A stretch of DNA of 64,000 bases from Acidipropionibacterium thoenii DSM 20276 (GTDB lineage Bacteria; Actinomycetota; Actinomycetes; Propionibacteriales; Propionibacteriaceae): NCBI RefSeq assembly GCF_000423445.1, contig NZ_AUHZ01000011.1, forward strand, positions 1 through 64,000, written 5' to 3'. Both the position numbers and the translations under genes were made by a program. Shown here one piece after another: positions 8,664-16,166 of this stretch. Numbering within the stretch: position 1 is the stretch's first letter; each line of letters begins with the position of its first letter. The notes beneath the pieces were generated by a model. It was given only the letters and a program-made list of their open reading frames with translations, was not told where the DNA came from and did no database searches.

Positions 8664-8771
8664 GACTTAAGCAGCCTAGACGACATTCCTGTGACCTCCT
8701 GCCGGGACAGTGGCTCGGCAGGATGCCTGTCCGGGCGTCGTCCATGAGGTGAGGAGGAGTCGTCCGACAGT

Positions 8772-9944
8772 TCATCGAGTGGAACCGTGGGTCCGGTGCG
8801 GGTGCCTTGTCCCGAGTGACTCAGAACCCCGAAGCGAGCTCGTCGTATGCGGGGAGGGCAAGGAGAGAGTGAAGGTGGCACCGCAGCCCCTTCCACCGCT
8901 TGTGGCCGTGAGAGTGCCGCCGTGGGCCTCGGCGAGCGCCCGGGAAATAGTGAGTCCGATACCGGATCCATTCTTGTCCTCGGCGCGGGCGGTGCTTCCC
9001 CGGTAGAATCGTTCGAAAGCCTGGCCGAGTTCTTCAGACGTCATACCTTCGCCGTTGTCTGAGACAGCGACGCTGATGTCGTCGGCGCTTCGGTCTGCTG
9101 TGATCGAGACGATCCCGCCCCGAGGCGTATGGCGGAGTGCATTGTTGAGCAGATTCGCCAGGATCTGCGCAAATCGTTGTGGGTCGACCCTGACGAGGCC
9201 AGCAGACACCTGAACCGACAGCTGCACGCTTTTCGATTCGAACTGTGGCCCGAACTGCGAGACCGACGACTCGATCAGCGTCTGCAGCGAGTGCACGCTG
9301 AGATCGAGGCTGACCCGGCCCTCCTCGGCCCGGGAGACGTCATCCAGGTCTCGTGCGAGTCGCGTGAGCCGCTCAGCCTGGCGCTCCAGAACGTGCCTCG
9401 TGTCGTCATCCCATGTGAGCACTCCGTCGCTGACTCCCTCCAGGTATGCATTGAGCGTGGCGACCGGAGTGCGCATCTCGTGCGCCAGGTTCGACAGCAG
9501 TCGGCGTCTGGTGGCTTCCGTGTTCTCGAGTCGCTCTGCCATGTCATTGAGTGACGTCGCCAGGAGGGCGAACTCCGGGACACCTCCAGCCGCTGTGGCC
9601 CGTGCGGAAAGGTCACCGCTACTCAGCCGAGTGGCAGTGTCGGTGAGATCGGTCAGCGGGGTGCTGAATCGGCGGGCGAGGTACCAGGTAATCATCAGTG
9701 CCGCTGCCAGGGCGATCACAAGTCCGATGCTCAGCGAGATGATGTTGGCGCTCTCGAACGCCGCCTCGATGTGGGAGAACTGCGGGGAGGTCTCCTTCTC
9801 GCCGGCCTCGATGAGGTGCTCATGAAACAGCCGGGGTCCGATCGCGCTGGCGACGAGTCCTGCACTGATACTGATCGCCAGCAGGACAATGACCTGGGCG
9901 ACGAACAGTCGTGTTCCAATGCGCCATGACCCTCGCCTCGTCAT
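8772..9944 (-). CDS. Membrane sensor histidine kinase
   Basis: A 390-residue two-component sensor. TM1 is about residues 13-37; a short external loop of about 30 residues (HEHLIEAGEKETSPQFSHIE) leads to TM2 at about 69-90. HAMP follows, then HisKA with the phosphorylated His155 in SNLAHEMRTPVATL, and an HATPase domain with N, G1 and G2 boxes (NLLNNALRHTPRGG, VSDNGEGM, GSGIGLTISRALAEAHGG). The usual FTLSLP end is followed by about 25 basic, His/Ser-rich residues that look like a junction sequence. ATG overlaps the regulator stop (ATGA), so the pair is co-translated. Confidence 0.92.
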   Translation of the reverse strand: MTRRGSWRIGTRLFVAQVIVLLAISISAGLVASAIGPRLFHEHLIEAGEKETSPQFSHIEAAFESANIISLSIGLVIALAAALMITWYLARRFSTPLTDLTDTATRLSSGDLSARATAAGGVPEFALLATSLNDMAERLENTEATRRRLLSNLAHEMRTPVATLNAYLEGVSDGVLTWDDDTRHVLERQAERLTRLARDLDDVSRAEEGRVSLDLSVHSLQTLIESSVSQFGPQFESKSVQLSVQVSAGLVRVDPQRFAQILANLLNNALRHTPRGGIVSITADRSADDISVAVSDNGEGMTSEELGQAFERFYRGSTARAEDKNGSGIGLTISRALAEAHGGTLTATSGGRGCGATFTLSLPSPHTTSSLRGSESLGTRHPHRTHGSTR

Positions 9945-10648
9945 CGCGACGCCATTCGGTATCCGACGCCGCGGACGGTCACGATGAACAGTGGCTCGTC
10001 AGAGTCATCTCCGAGCTTCTTGCGCAGGTTGGCGACGTGAACATCGACCACATGGTCGTCGCCGACCCATGAGGCGTCCCAGACCGCATCGACGATCTGG
10101 CGTCGACTGACAACCATCTGAGGACGGGAGGTCAGTGCGTCCAGGATGTCGAACTCGGTGCGGGTGAGATGCACCTCGTGGCCCGCGACCCAGACTCGTC
10201 TGCCGTCGCTGTCCACGCGCAGATCCCCGAACACTCGGATGTCGGCGGGGACAGCCTTCCTCGATGCCCGGGGGCGGCGCAGTACCGTCTGGACCCGGGC
10301 CACCAGCTCACGGTTGCTGAACGGCTTGACCAGATAGTCGTCGGCTCCCACGGTCAGACCCACGATGCGGTCGACCTCGTCGCCGCGTGCGGTGAGCATC
10401 AGGATGTAGCAGTCCGAGAAGGTCCGCATCCTGCGGCAGACCTCGATCCCGTCCATACCTGGCAGCCCGAGATCCAGGATGACGACATCGGGATCCTCGG
10501 CCCTCGCGAGTGTCAGGGCCTCCGGGCCGGTGTGGGCCTTGATGCTGCGGTGACCGGCCTTCGTCAGATATGACGCCACCACAGCCGCGAGTGCTTTCTC
10601 GTCGTCAACGACCAGGACCGTCGACTGGGCCGCGGTGCTGCTGCTCAT
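9941..10648 (-). CDS. OmpR-family response regulator
   Basis: A 235-residue DNA-binding regulator. The receiver domain has the acidic pocket VVDDE at residues 14-18, the phospho-acceptor Asp59 in VILDLGLPGMDG, the LTA switch and K in YLVKPFSNRELVARV. The C-terminal winged helix (LTRTEFDILDALTSRPQMVVSRRQIVDAVW, then DVHVANLRKKLGDD, then VRGVGYRM) is of OmpR/PhoB type. Such proteins bind direct repeats with 11-bp spacing. Exactly such CTTGA repeats lie at 10710, 10937-10952 and 11507-11533, next to this gene and before the redox genes downstream, so those genes are its likely regulon. Confidence 0.93.
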   Translation of the reverse strand: MSSSTAAQSTVLVVDDEKALAAVVASYLTKAGHRSIKAHTGPEALTLARAEDPDVVILDLGLPGMDGIEVCRRMRTFSDCYILMLTARGDEVDRIVGLTVGADDYLVKPFSNRELVARVQTVLRRPRASRKAVPADIRVFGDLRVDSDGRRVWVAGHEVHLTRTEFDILDALTSRPQMVVSRRQIVDAVWDASWVGDDHVVDVHVANLRKKLGDDSDEPLFIVTVRGVGYRMASR

Positions 10649-10709
10649 GGGGGCCAGTGTATGAGGCGAACCATCCCTGACCGACCCTGATCTGGATGGG
10701 GGGCGGCAT

Positions 10710-10748
10710 CTTGACCCAACCTGAACACATCCCAGACCAGGCGTTGAC
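10710..10748 (+). promoter_or_regulatory. CTTGA-type repeat array 1 (putative response-regulator operator)
   Basis: GCATCTTGACCCAAC carries CTTGA at 10710. CTGAA follows at 10721 and GTTGA at 10743, that is +11 and +33 bp. The array lies between the divergent response-regulator gene (start 10648) and the small membrane ORF at 10796, so it could control both. The repeats are weaker than in arrays 2 and 3. Confidence 0.5.
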
Positions 10749-10795
10749 GAGGGGGAGCCAGAGTCGCTTCTGGGTTCCGAGACGAAGGGGCGAAG

Positions 10796-10882
10796 ATGCT
10801 GGTGCTCGTGGTGGTGGCGCTCTTGACCACCTTCTGGTGCCTCGTTCTTCTCACGGTCTGCGTGCTGTTCTCAGACGAGTGA
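10796..10882 (+). CDS. 28-residue hydrophobic membrane peptide
   Basis: A short ORF (ATG to TGA) encoding 28 residues, nearly all hydrophobic: MLVLVVVALLTTFW, then CLVLLTVCVLF, ending SDE. It forms one full transmembrane segment and holds two cysteines. A good ribosome binding site (AAGGGG) lies 6 nt before the ATG. It sits at the head of the redox cassette, after CTTGA array 1. No family is recognised. It may be a small accessory subunit or regulator of the kinase or of the CcdA-like transporter; this is a guess. The alternative is a chance ORF. Confidence 0.45.
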   Translation: MLVLVVVALLTTFWCLVLLTVCVLFSDE

Positions 10883-10936
10883 GTTGTACGAGATTCAGAC
10901 GTGGAAGCGCAGGGGCCTCGGCGTCCGCGAAGAGAC

Positions 10937-10974
10937 CTTGACCGCATCTTGACAGAACACGTACCGAATTCTGA
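10937..10974 (+). promoter_or_regulatory. CTTGA-type repeat array 2 (putative response-regulator operator)
   Basis: CTTGACCGCAT at 10937 is followed after exactly 11 bp by CTTGACAGAAC at 10948, with a weaker TCTGA at 10970 (+33 from the first). It lies about 90 bp before the GTG start at 11028. The segment GCATCTTGACAGAAC is shared, with few changes, with arrays 1 and 3. Confidence 0.6.
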
Positions 10975-11027
10975 CGTCGCTGACGAACAATCATATCGAA
11001 ACCATCCATCGTATGGAGGAGAATCCC

Positions 11028-11372
11028 GTGGACGCCAGCCATACCCATGAAGCTGCAGAACCGACGCCGAGCAGCACGGAAGATTTTGACTTTCTTGCGG
11101 AGGGGGAATATTCAACCTTGCGCGCACCCGATGTATCGACCGAATCCATCTCTCAACCGATGGAGCGATCCGAACGTGGTGAGCGGAAATGGTGGATGCA
11201 TCTACTGATGTGTGCGCCGATGTTTGCTGCGGTCGGCTATCTCATTCTCAGAGGGACATTCTCAGTAACGGCTTTGGCATATCCCATCCTGTGCATGGTC
11301 ATGATGAGCGCGATGATGGCCCTCATGGGCCATGGGTCTCATCACGACGCCGGATCCGGGCGGCATCATTGA
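11028..11372 (+). CDS. Small Met/His-rich two-helix membrane protein
   Basis: A protein of 114 residues, starting at GTG 11028 because GGAGGAG (11015-11021) is 6 nt upstream; the earlier ATG 11013 overlaps that site. The polar N-terminal half includes an HTH tripeptide and many acidic residues and should be cytosolic or external. Two transmembrane helices follow (MHLLMCAPMFAAVGYLIL, then TALAYPILCMVMMSAMMALM), and the tail is HGSHHDAGSGRHH. The Met, Cys and His clusters resemble small metal-handling membrane proteins such as DUF2933; that link is by appearance only. It is the first larger gene of the cassette controlled by array 2. Confidence 0.72.
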   Translation: MDASHTHEAAEPTPSSTEDFDFLAEGEYSTLRAPDVSTESISQPMERSERGERKWWMHLLMCAPMFAAVGYLILRGTFSVTALAYPILCMVMMSAMMALMGHGSHHDAGSGRHH

Positions 11373-11477
11373 CCCCACCCGGAAGCGATTCTGGACCGGG
11401 AGCTGCTGCGAACATCGCTCTGCTCGTGCGTTCGGGACGCGGCACCGCCTCCCGTGAGGGGATGCATGGGTCTCCAG

Positions 11478-11535
11478 CGAGCGGCCTGGCCGCCGGCCGC
11501 TCGCATCTTGAGAGAACCTTGATGCCTTCTTGATG
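11478..11535 (+). promoter_or_regulatory. Hairpin followed by CTTGA repeat array 3
   Basis: CGAGCGGCC (11478-11486) and GGCCGCTCG (11495-11503) form a 9-bp stem that could end the upstream transcript. Directly after it come three CTTGA repeats at 11507, 11518 and 11529, each exactly 11 bp apart (CTTGAGAGAAC, CTTGATGCCTT, CTTGATGGCGT). This is the clearest of the three arrays and lies 34 bp before the glutaredoxin-like gene. Direct repeats at this spacing are typical of OmpR/PhoB-type binding sites. Confidence 0.68.
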
Positions 11536-11568
11536 GCGTGCCGACGACCCGTTGCTTGACTGGCAGAC

Positions 11569-11865
11569 ATGTGCCCGAGACGAACGAACCCAGCTCTGCG
11601 TGCCGACGGGCGACCTCCTCTCGTCACCCTGGTTCGAACTGAGGCCTGTCATTTCTGCAATGACGCGCACGCCGAACTTCGCAGACTGGCCGACGATGGG
11701 TTGATCGTCCTCGAGGAACATGACGCGGAGTCGCCGACGGGAAAGGAACTGATCAGTCTGCACCGCCCGGCGATGTTCCCGCTGGTGCTCATCGACGGAT
11801 CGTTCTTCAGCTCAGGGCGGCTTCCAGGAAGAAAACTTGCACACACACTGACGTCACGAAAGTGA
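11569..11865 (+). CDS. Glutaredoxin-like thiol protein
   Basis: A 98-residue protein with a thioredoxin-like fold: VTLVRTEACHFC (redox motif Cys27-His-Phe-Cys30), the cis-Pro segment AMFPLVLIDGSFF, and SSGRLPGRKLA at the end, as in DUF836/glutaredoxin-type proteins. It has no signal peptide, so it should act in the cytosol. It has a weak ribosome binding site, but no later start would keep the fold. Its stop lies 6 bp before the CcdA-like ATG, so the two are coupled; it probably passes electrons to, or senses the redox state of, that transporter. Confidence 0.8.
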   Translation: MCPRRTNPALRADGRPPLVTLVRTEACHFCNDAHAELRRLADDGLIVLEEHDAESPTGKELISLHRPAMFPLVLIDGSFFSSGRLPGRKLAHTLTSRK

Positions 11866-11871
11866 GCGCTG

Positions 11872-12834
11872 ATGGGATCAGAGTCACTCGCCACCGGAAG
11901 TATTCTGGCAGCATTCTTTGCCGGGATGGTTGCGCTGTTCGCGCCTTGCTGCATCGTATTTCTGGCGCCCTCCTACCTGGCAGCGGCGATCAAGAACAAC
12001 CGCTGGCGACTGCTACCGCTCACTTTCGTGTTCGCAGCAGGGCTTGCTCTCGTCCTGGTACCGATCACTCTGGGCGTCAGTCTCATCGCGGGTGCTATCG
12101 CCCGATATCACGAAGTCCTCTACTGGGCCGGTGGACTGCTGATGATCGGTCTCGGGATACTTGCGCTGAGCGGACGGATGTGGTCGATGCCATCGACGCT
12201 CCGGGCTCCCGCCGCTGACCGCGGCGACTCCGCAACGTTCTTCAGTCTCGGCGTCTTCTCAGGAATCGCCTCAAGTTGCTGCGCCCCGGTTCTCGTGGGT
12301 GTGATGACCCTTTCGGCGTTGTCGGGGAACCCAGGCGGAGGCCTCCTTCTCGGCCTTGCATTTGTCTTTGGAATGGTGATCCCACTGTTCGTCATGGCGC
12401 TGCTCTGGGATGCAGTGGGCTTGAGCAGACATCGCTGGGGCCAGGCCCGACCGTTGAGAATCAGCCTGCCAGGAGGGGTCCTGCGCACCAATACGATCAA
12501 CCTGTTGGTTGCAGCGGGCTTCACGGTGATGGGCGTCTGGATCATCACGCTGGCCAGTTCCGAAACCATGACCGGACCGGGCAACGATTTTCAGCGGACG
12601 GCGGGCGCATCGGTGACCCGGGCCGCCCACTCCATCCTCACCTGGCTTCAGCCAGTTCCCGAACCGATCCTCGGCATCGGCCTGCTCGGCGTGGCGCTCT
12701 CATTCGTATGGTTCACCTTACGTGACCGGAGGCGCGATTCTGCTCGGATCAGTCCTCAGATTCATCAATCCGAACACGGTGAATCTGAGCCCTGCCAAAG
12801 CTGCCATGAAACCCACACCCCTTCAACTCGATGA
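11872..12834 (+). CDS. CcdA/DsbD-like thiol-redox membrane transporter with paired-cysteine motifs
   Basis: A 320-residue protein with about seven membrane helices. The LAxxSPC-type motif of CcdA appears as ALFAPCCIVFLAPSYLAA (Cys26-Cys27), and the second cysteine helix as SGIASSCCAPV (Cys136-Cys137). CcdA proteins carry electrons from cytosolic thioredoxin to thiol proteins outside the membrane; doubling of both cysteines is unusual and recalls metal-transport proteins. The C-terminal tail ends in EPCQSCHETH, a CxxCH pattern that could bind metal or heme. Upstream is a glutaredoxin-like protein, and an extracytoplasmic thioredoxin follows, so substrate and donor may be encoded together. Confidence 0.82.
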   Translation: MGSESLATGSILAAFFAGMVALFAPCCIVFLAPSYLAAAIKNNRWRLLPLTFVFAAGLALVLVPITLGVSLIAGAIARYHEVLYWAGGLLMIGLGILALSGRMWSMPSTLRAPAADRGDSATFFSLGVFSGIASSCCAPVLVGVMTLSALSGNPGGGLLLGLAFVFGMVIPLFVMALLWDAVGLSRHRWGQARPLRISLPGGVLRTNTINLLVAAGFTVMGVWIITLASSETMTGPGNDFQRTAGASVTRAAHSILTWLQPVPEPILGIGLLGVALSFVWFTLRDRRRDSARISPQIHQSEHGESEPCQSCHETHTPSTR

Positions 12835-12844
12835 GGTCATCGTC

Positions 12845-13465
12845 GTGAATACCTTGGATGTCCATAAGAAGTCAAGACGCGAAGCCCTGCGTGCTCAGCG
12901 AGAACGGGAGGACAGGACAGAGATCGTCAGAAAAAGGGTTCGTCTGGCGACGACAGTAATGGCGTGTGTCCTTGTGACGGCTCTTGTCGCGTTCGGACTG
13001 TGGAACGCGCGGCCTGAATCGCGGGCCACCTCCGAGGCGGCACCCGACTTCACACTGCAGACCACTGCGGGCAGCACGGTCTCCCTGTCTGATTACCGGG
13101 GTCGTCCGGTCCTGCTGTACTTCAACGAGGGCGCTGGATGCGGCGCATGTACCGAGCAGATGGCCGCCATCGAGAAAGACCCTGGGTTCACCAGGGCGGG
13201 CATCGCAGTCCTTCCAATTGTCATGAACACGGCCGCTCAGATTGAGCCCGATCTCAAGCAATACGGCGTCACCACCCCGTACCTCCTCGACGACGGCACG
13301 GTCTCAAAAGAATACGATGCCCTGGGAAAAGGAATGCACGAGAACTTGCCTGGTCACGGGTTCGTCCTCATCAACGCGAAGGGTGACCAGGTCTGGCAAG
13401 GGAACTATCCTTCGATGTGGATTGCGCCGACGGACCTCCTCAAGAAGGTGAATGCAGAGATCTGA
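12845..13465 (+). CDS. Membrane-anchored TlpA/redoxin-like thioredoxin
   Basis: A 206-residue protein, starting at GTG 12845 with GAGG 8 nt upstream; this start gives a proper type-II anchor. A basic, charged N-terminus (residues 5-31) precedes one transmembrane helix at about 32-53. The outer domain is of AhpC/TlpA type: APDFTLQTTAGSTVSLSDYRGRPVLLYF, then GAGCGACTEQ with the active-site Cys99 and Cys102, then LPGHGFVLINAKG and WQGNYPSMW. It starts 11 bp after the CcdA-like gene and is probably kept reduced by it. It closes the redox cassette. Confidence 0.85.
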   Translation: MNTLDVHKKSRREALRAQREREDRTEIVRKRVRLATTVMACVLVTALVAFGLWNARPESRATSEAAPDFTLQTTAGSTVSLSDYRGRPVLLYFNEGAGCGACTEQMAAIEKDPGFTRAGIAVLPIVMNTAAQIEPDLKQYGVTTPYLLDDGTVSKEYDALGKGMHENLPGHGFVLINAKGDQVWQGNYPSMWIAPTDLLKKVNAEI

Positions 13466-13474
13466 CCCAGGCCG

Positions 13475-16039
13475 TCAGGTGTCTGGCGAATGGCGTATCG
13501 GTGACTGGCTCGCGGAATGCTCCCGGGCCTCGGAACTCGGCTCCGGGTCATTGCGATGCGCGGAGTGGCTGGGCAGCGTCGGCTCGATCACCGTGCCGTC
13601 GGAACGCAGCCGGCCAGCGATGTCGCTCATGGTGGGGGGCTCCGTGAGTCTCGAGTGGAGCTCCAGAGGAACGGTGGTGGGTCCTTCCGGCCTCACCGCC
13701 ACCTCCTGTCCGCGCACCCTCAGGGTGGTGGCAGGGCCGTCCTCCAGAGTCAGTTCGACCTCCCCGGGGCGCAGCTCCACCCGCACCCGTGATCCTGCCA
13801 GGGTGATCCGGAACCGCAGGCCCTGCCAGCTGTCAGGCAACCGCGGGTCCAACTGTGGCACGCCGGTGTCGTCCCGCATCCCGCCGAAGCCGTACACCAG
13901 TGCACTCCAGACGCCGCCTGCCGAGGCGATGTGGATGCCGTCGTCGGCGTTGTGATGCAGATCGGCCAGATCGATGTACACCAGGTTCGTGAAGTGGTGC
14001 ACCGCTCGGGCGACATGCCCGATGTCAGCGGCCATGATCGCCTGGGCCACCGCCGACAGACTCGAGTCGCCGGTGGTGAGCGGCTCGTAGTAGTTGAAGT
14101 CGCGCAGCTTGTCCTCGCTCGAGAACTGGTCGGAGTGGAGGAACTCCGCCAGCACCACATCGGCCTGCTTGAGGACCTGGTAGCGATAGATCACCAGTGG
14201 GTGGAAGTGGAGCAGCAGAGGCCGGTCGGCGTCCGGGGTGTGCGGCAGGTCCCACACCTCCTTGAAGAGGAACTGGTCGTCCTGAGGGTGGACCTGCAGT
14301 TCCTCGTCGTAAGCGATGAACATCCGTTCCGCGGCGTCCTGCCAGTCGTTCACCTCGTCGGGGCGCAGACCGACCCGCTCGACCATCCGGGTGTAGGCGT
14401 CCGGACGGTTCTGCTCGAGGGCTCGGACGGTGCGGACCGCATCCCACAGGTTCCCCCGCGCCATGATGTTCGTGTAGAGGTTGTCGTCGACCACCGTGGT
14501 GTACTCGTCGGGGCCGGTCACCCCGTCGATGTGGAACCACCGATCACCGTCCTGACGGAAGAAGCCGAGGTCGAACCACATCCTGGCGGTCTCCACCAGC
14601 AGGTCGACACCGGTGCAGGTCAGGAAGTCCCAGTCCCCCGAGGCGCGGGCGTAGAGCATCAGCGCGTAGGCGATGTCAGCGTCGATATGGAACTGCGCGG
14701 TGCCCTGAGCGTAGTTCGCCGAGGCCTCCAGCCCGTTGATGGTGCGCCAGGGGAAGAGTGCCCCCTCCATGTTGATCTCCCGGGCCCGACGCCGGGCCGC
14801 CGGAAGCATGGTCCAACGGAACCGCAGCGCCGATCTGGAGATCTCCGGCGTCGTGTAGGAGAGGAACGGCAGGACGTAGATCTCGCCGTCCCAGAAGTAG
14901 TGCCCGGAGTACCCGGTCCCCGTGAGCCCTTTCGCCGGGATCCCGTGTCCTTCCGAGCAGGCAGCGGCCTGGGCGACGTGGAAGATGTTGAACCGGATCG
15001 CCTGCTGCAGGTCCGGCCGGCCAAGGACCTCCACATCACTGCGCTGCCAGAAGCCGTTCATCCACTCCCGTTGCTCGCCGTACAAGCGGTCCGCTCCGAT
15101 GGCCACGGCGTCGTCGAGGCTGCGACGGCAACGCTGGATGAGCTCGCCGGGCTGTGAGGACCGCGAGGTGTGGTACGCGACGTACTTGACGAGCCGCACA
15201 GTGTGACCGCGACGAGCATGAACCCGGAACTCGTGAGAGACCGCATCGGCATGGTGCTCCTCGTGCTCGAGGATCTCCTCCGGGCTGGAGCACCGGTGGT
15301 CGACCCCGATTCCCAGCGTCATCCCCGAGGCAGCGGTGTGGTATCCCAGGTAGCTGCGCGGGCCATCGCACCACAGGTCGGTGGACTGCAGGACGTGGGC
15401 CTCCATCCCGCCGGCCTTGCGGGGATCGGGGACCACCGCCCGGTCCCACTCCGCGGTCGGTGACGGCGGCGCGGCGGTGTGCGAGGCCGGATCGGCGTCC
15501 AGCCGGTTGACCACCGAGCTGACCACGGTGAGCGGGAGATCGCCATCCAACGGGGTGACCTCCAGCTCCATCACCGCCAGGTGCCGGTGAGTGAACGAGA
15601 CGATTCGCCGGGAGACGACGTGGAGCCGGACACCGACCGGGGTACGCCAGATGAGGTCTCGCTCGAGCAGACCGCGACGCAGGTCGAGGGTTCGCTCGTA
15701 GCGCTCCAGATCGGCCACCGGAAGGTGCAGTGGCTCATCGGCGGCGTGGATCCGCATCACGGTCGGGTCGGGGACCGGCAGCATGGTCTGCCCCGCCCGT
15801 GCGTAGCCGTAGGCCTCCTCTGCGTGATGGATCGGGAAGCTCTCGTGAAATCCGTTGATGAACGTGCCCGGGCAGACGGCGTCATGCCCCTCCTCGGAGG
15901 AGCCGCGGATACCGAGGTATCCGTTCCCCACCGCGAAGAGGGTCTCGGCGGTCTCCGGTTGCAGCGGCAGCGCTGTCTCGCGAAGAGCCCAGGGATCCAC
16001 CGGATAACGGTTCCGGTCCATCGGGTCGCCGCTCGTCAT
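13475..16039 (-). CDS. GH65 disaccharide phosphorylase (maltose/kojibiose/trehalose phosphorylase type)
   Basis: A protein of about 854 residues (848 from ATG 16021) that should split an alpha-linked disaccharide with phosphate into beta-glucose 1-phosphate and glucose. The N-terminal beta-sandwich (NRYPVDPWALRE, then ETLFAVGNGYLGIRGSSEEG) precedes the alpha6/alpha6 barrel. GYSGHYFWDGEIYVLPF and IDGVTGPDEYTTVVDDN are typical; Glu512 in GPDEY is the expected general acid. The exact linkage cannot be told from sequence. A polar tail of about 60 residues follows the usual end. No beta-phosphoglucomutase gene is next to it. Confidence 0.85.
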   Translation of the reverse strand: MTSGDPMDRNRYPVDPWALRETALPLQPETAETLFAVGNGYLGIRGSSEEGHDAVCPGTFINGFHESFPIHHAEEAYGYARAGQTMLPVPDPTVMRIHAADEPLHLPVADLERYERTLDLRRGLLERDLIWRTPVGVRLHVVSRRIVSFTHRHLAVMELEVTPLDGDLPLTVVSSVVNRLDADPASHTAAPPSPTAEWDRAVVPDPRKAGGMEAHVLQSTDLWCDGPRSYLGYHTAASGMTLGIGVDHRCSSPEEILEHEEHHADAVSHEFRVHARRGHTVRLVKYVAYHTSRSSQPGELIQRCRRSLDDAVAIGADRLYGEQREWMNGFWQRSDVEVLGRPDLQQAIRFNIFHVAQAAACSEGHGIPAKGLTGTGYSGHYFWDGEIYVLPFLSYTTPEISRSALRFRWTMLPAARRRAREINMEGALFPWRTINGLEASANYAQGTAQFHIDADIAYALMLYARASGDWDFLTCTGVDLLVETARMWFDLGFFRQDGDRWFHIDGVTGPDEYTTVVDDNLYTNIMARGNLWDAVRTVRALEQNRPDAYTRMVERVGLRPDEVNDWQDAAERMFIAYDEELQVHPQDDQFLFKEVWDLPHTPDADRPLLLHFHPLVIYRYQVLKQADVVLAEFLHSDQFSSEDKLRDFNYYEPLTTGDSSLSAVAQAIMAADIGHVARAVHHFTNLVYIDLADLHHNADDGIHIASAGGVWSALVYGFGGMRDDTGVPQLDPRLPDSWQGLRFRITLAGSRVRVELRPGEVELTLEDGPATTLRVRGQEVAVRPEGPTTVPLELHSRLTEPPTMSDIAGRLRSDGTVIEPTLPSHSAHRNDPEPSSEAREHSASQSPIRHSPDT

Positions 16040-16155
16040 GATCGGGGCGCTGACTGCCCGGTCGCCTCCAGGCTGTGACCTCCGGAGTCGATCCCGCCAT
16101 TGCAGGCCTGAGTGATGTCCATGTCCACCCCTTCGTGCGCCACCAGACATCTGGA

Positions 16156-16161
16156 TAAGAT
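16156..16161 (+). promoter_or_regulatory. -10-like box of the Ca/Na antiporter gene
   Basis: TAAGAT ends 5 nt before the ATG at 16167, and no Shine-Dalgarno is present, so the mRNA is probably leaderless. Confidence 0.45.
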
Positions 16162-16166
16162 CCACT

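Noticed and set aside
10645-11127. A 160-codon minus-strand frame upstream of the response regulator
   Set aside because: It runs through the CTTGA arrays and promoter gap, overlaps the start of the regulator gene and has no domain or ribosome binding site.
13931-15157. A 408-codon plus-strand frame inside the GH65 gene
   Set aside because: Antisense shadow of conserved GH65 sequence without any recognisable motif.
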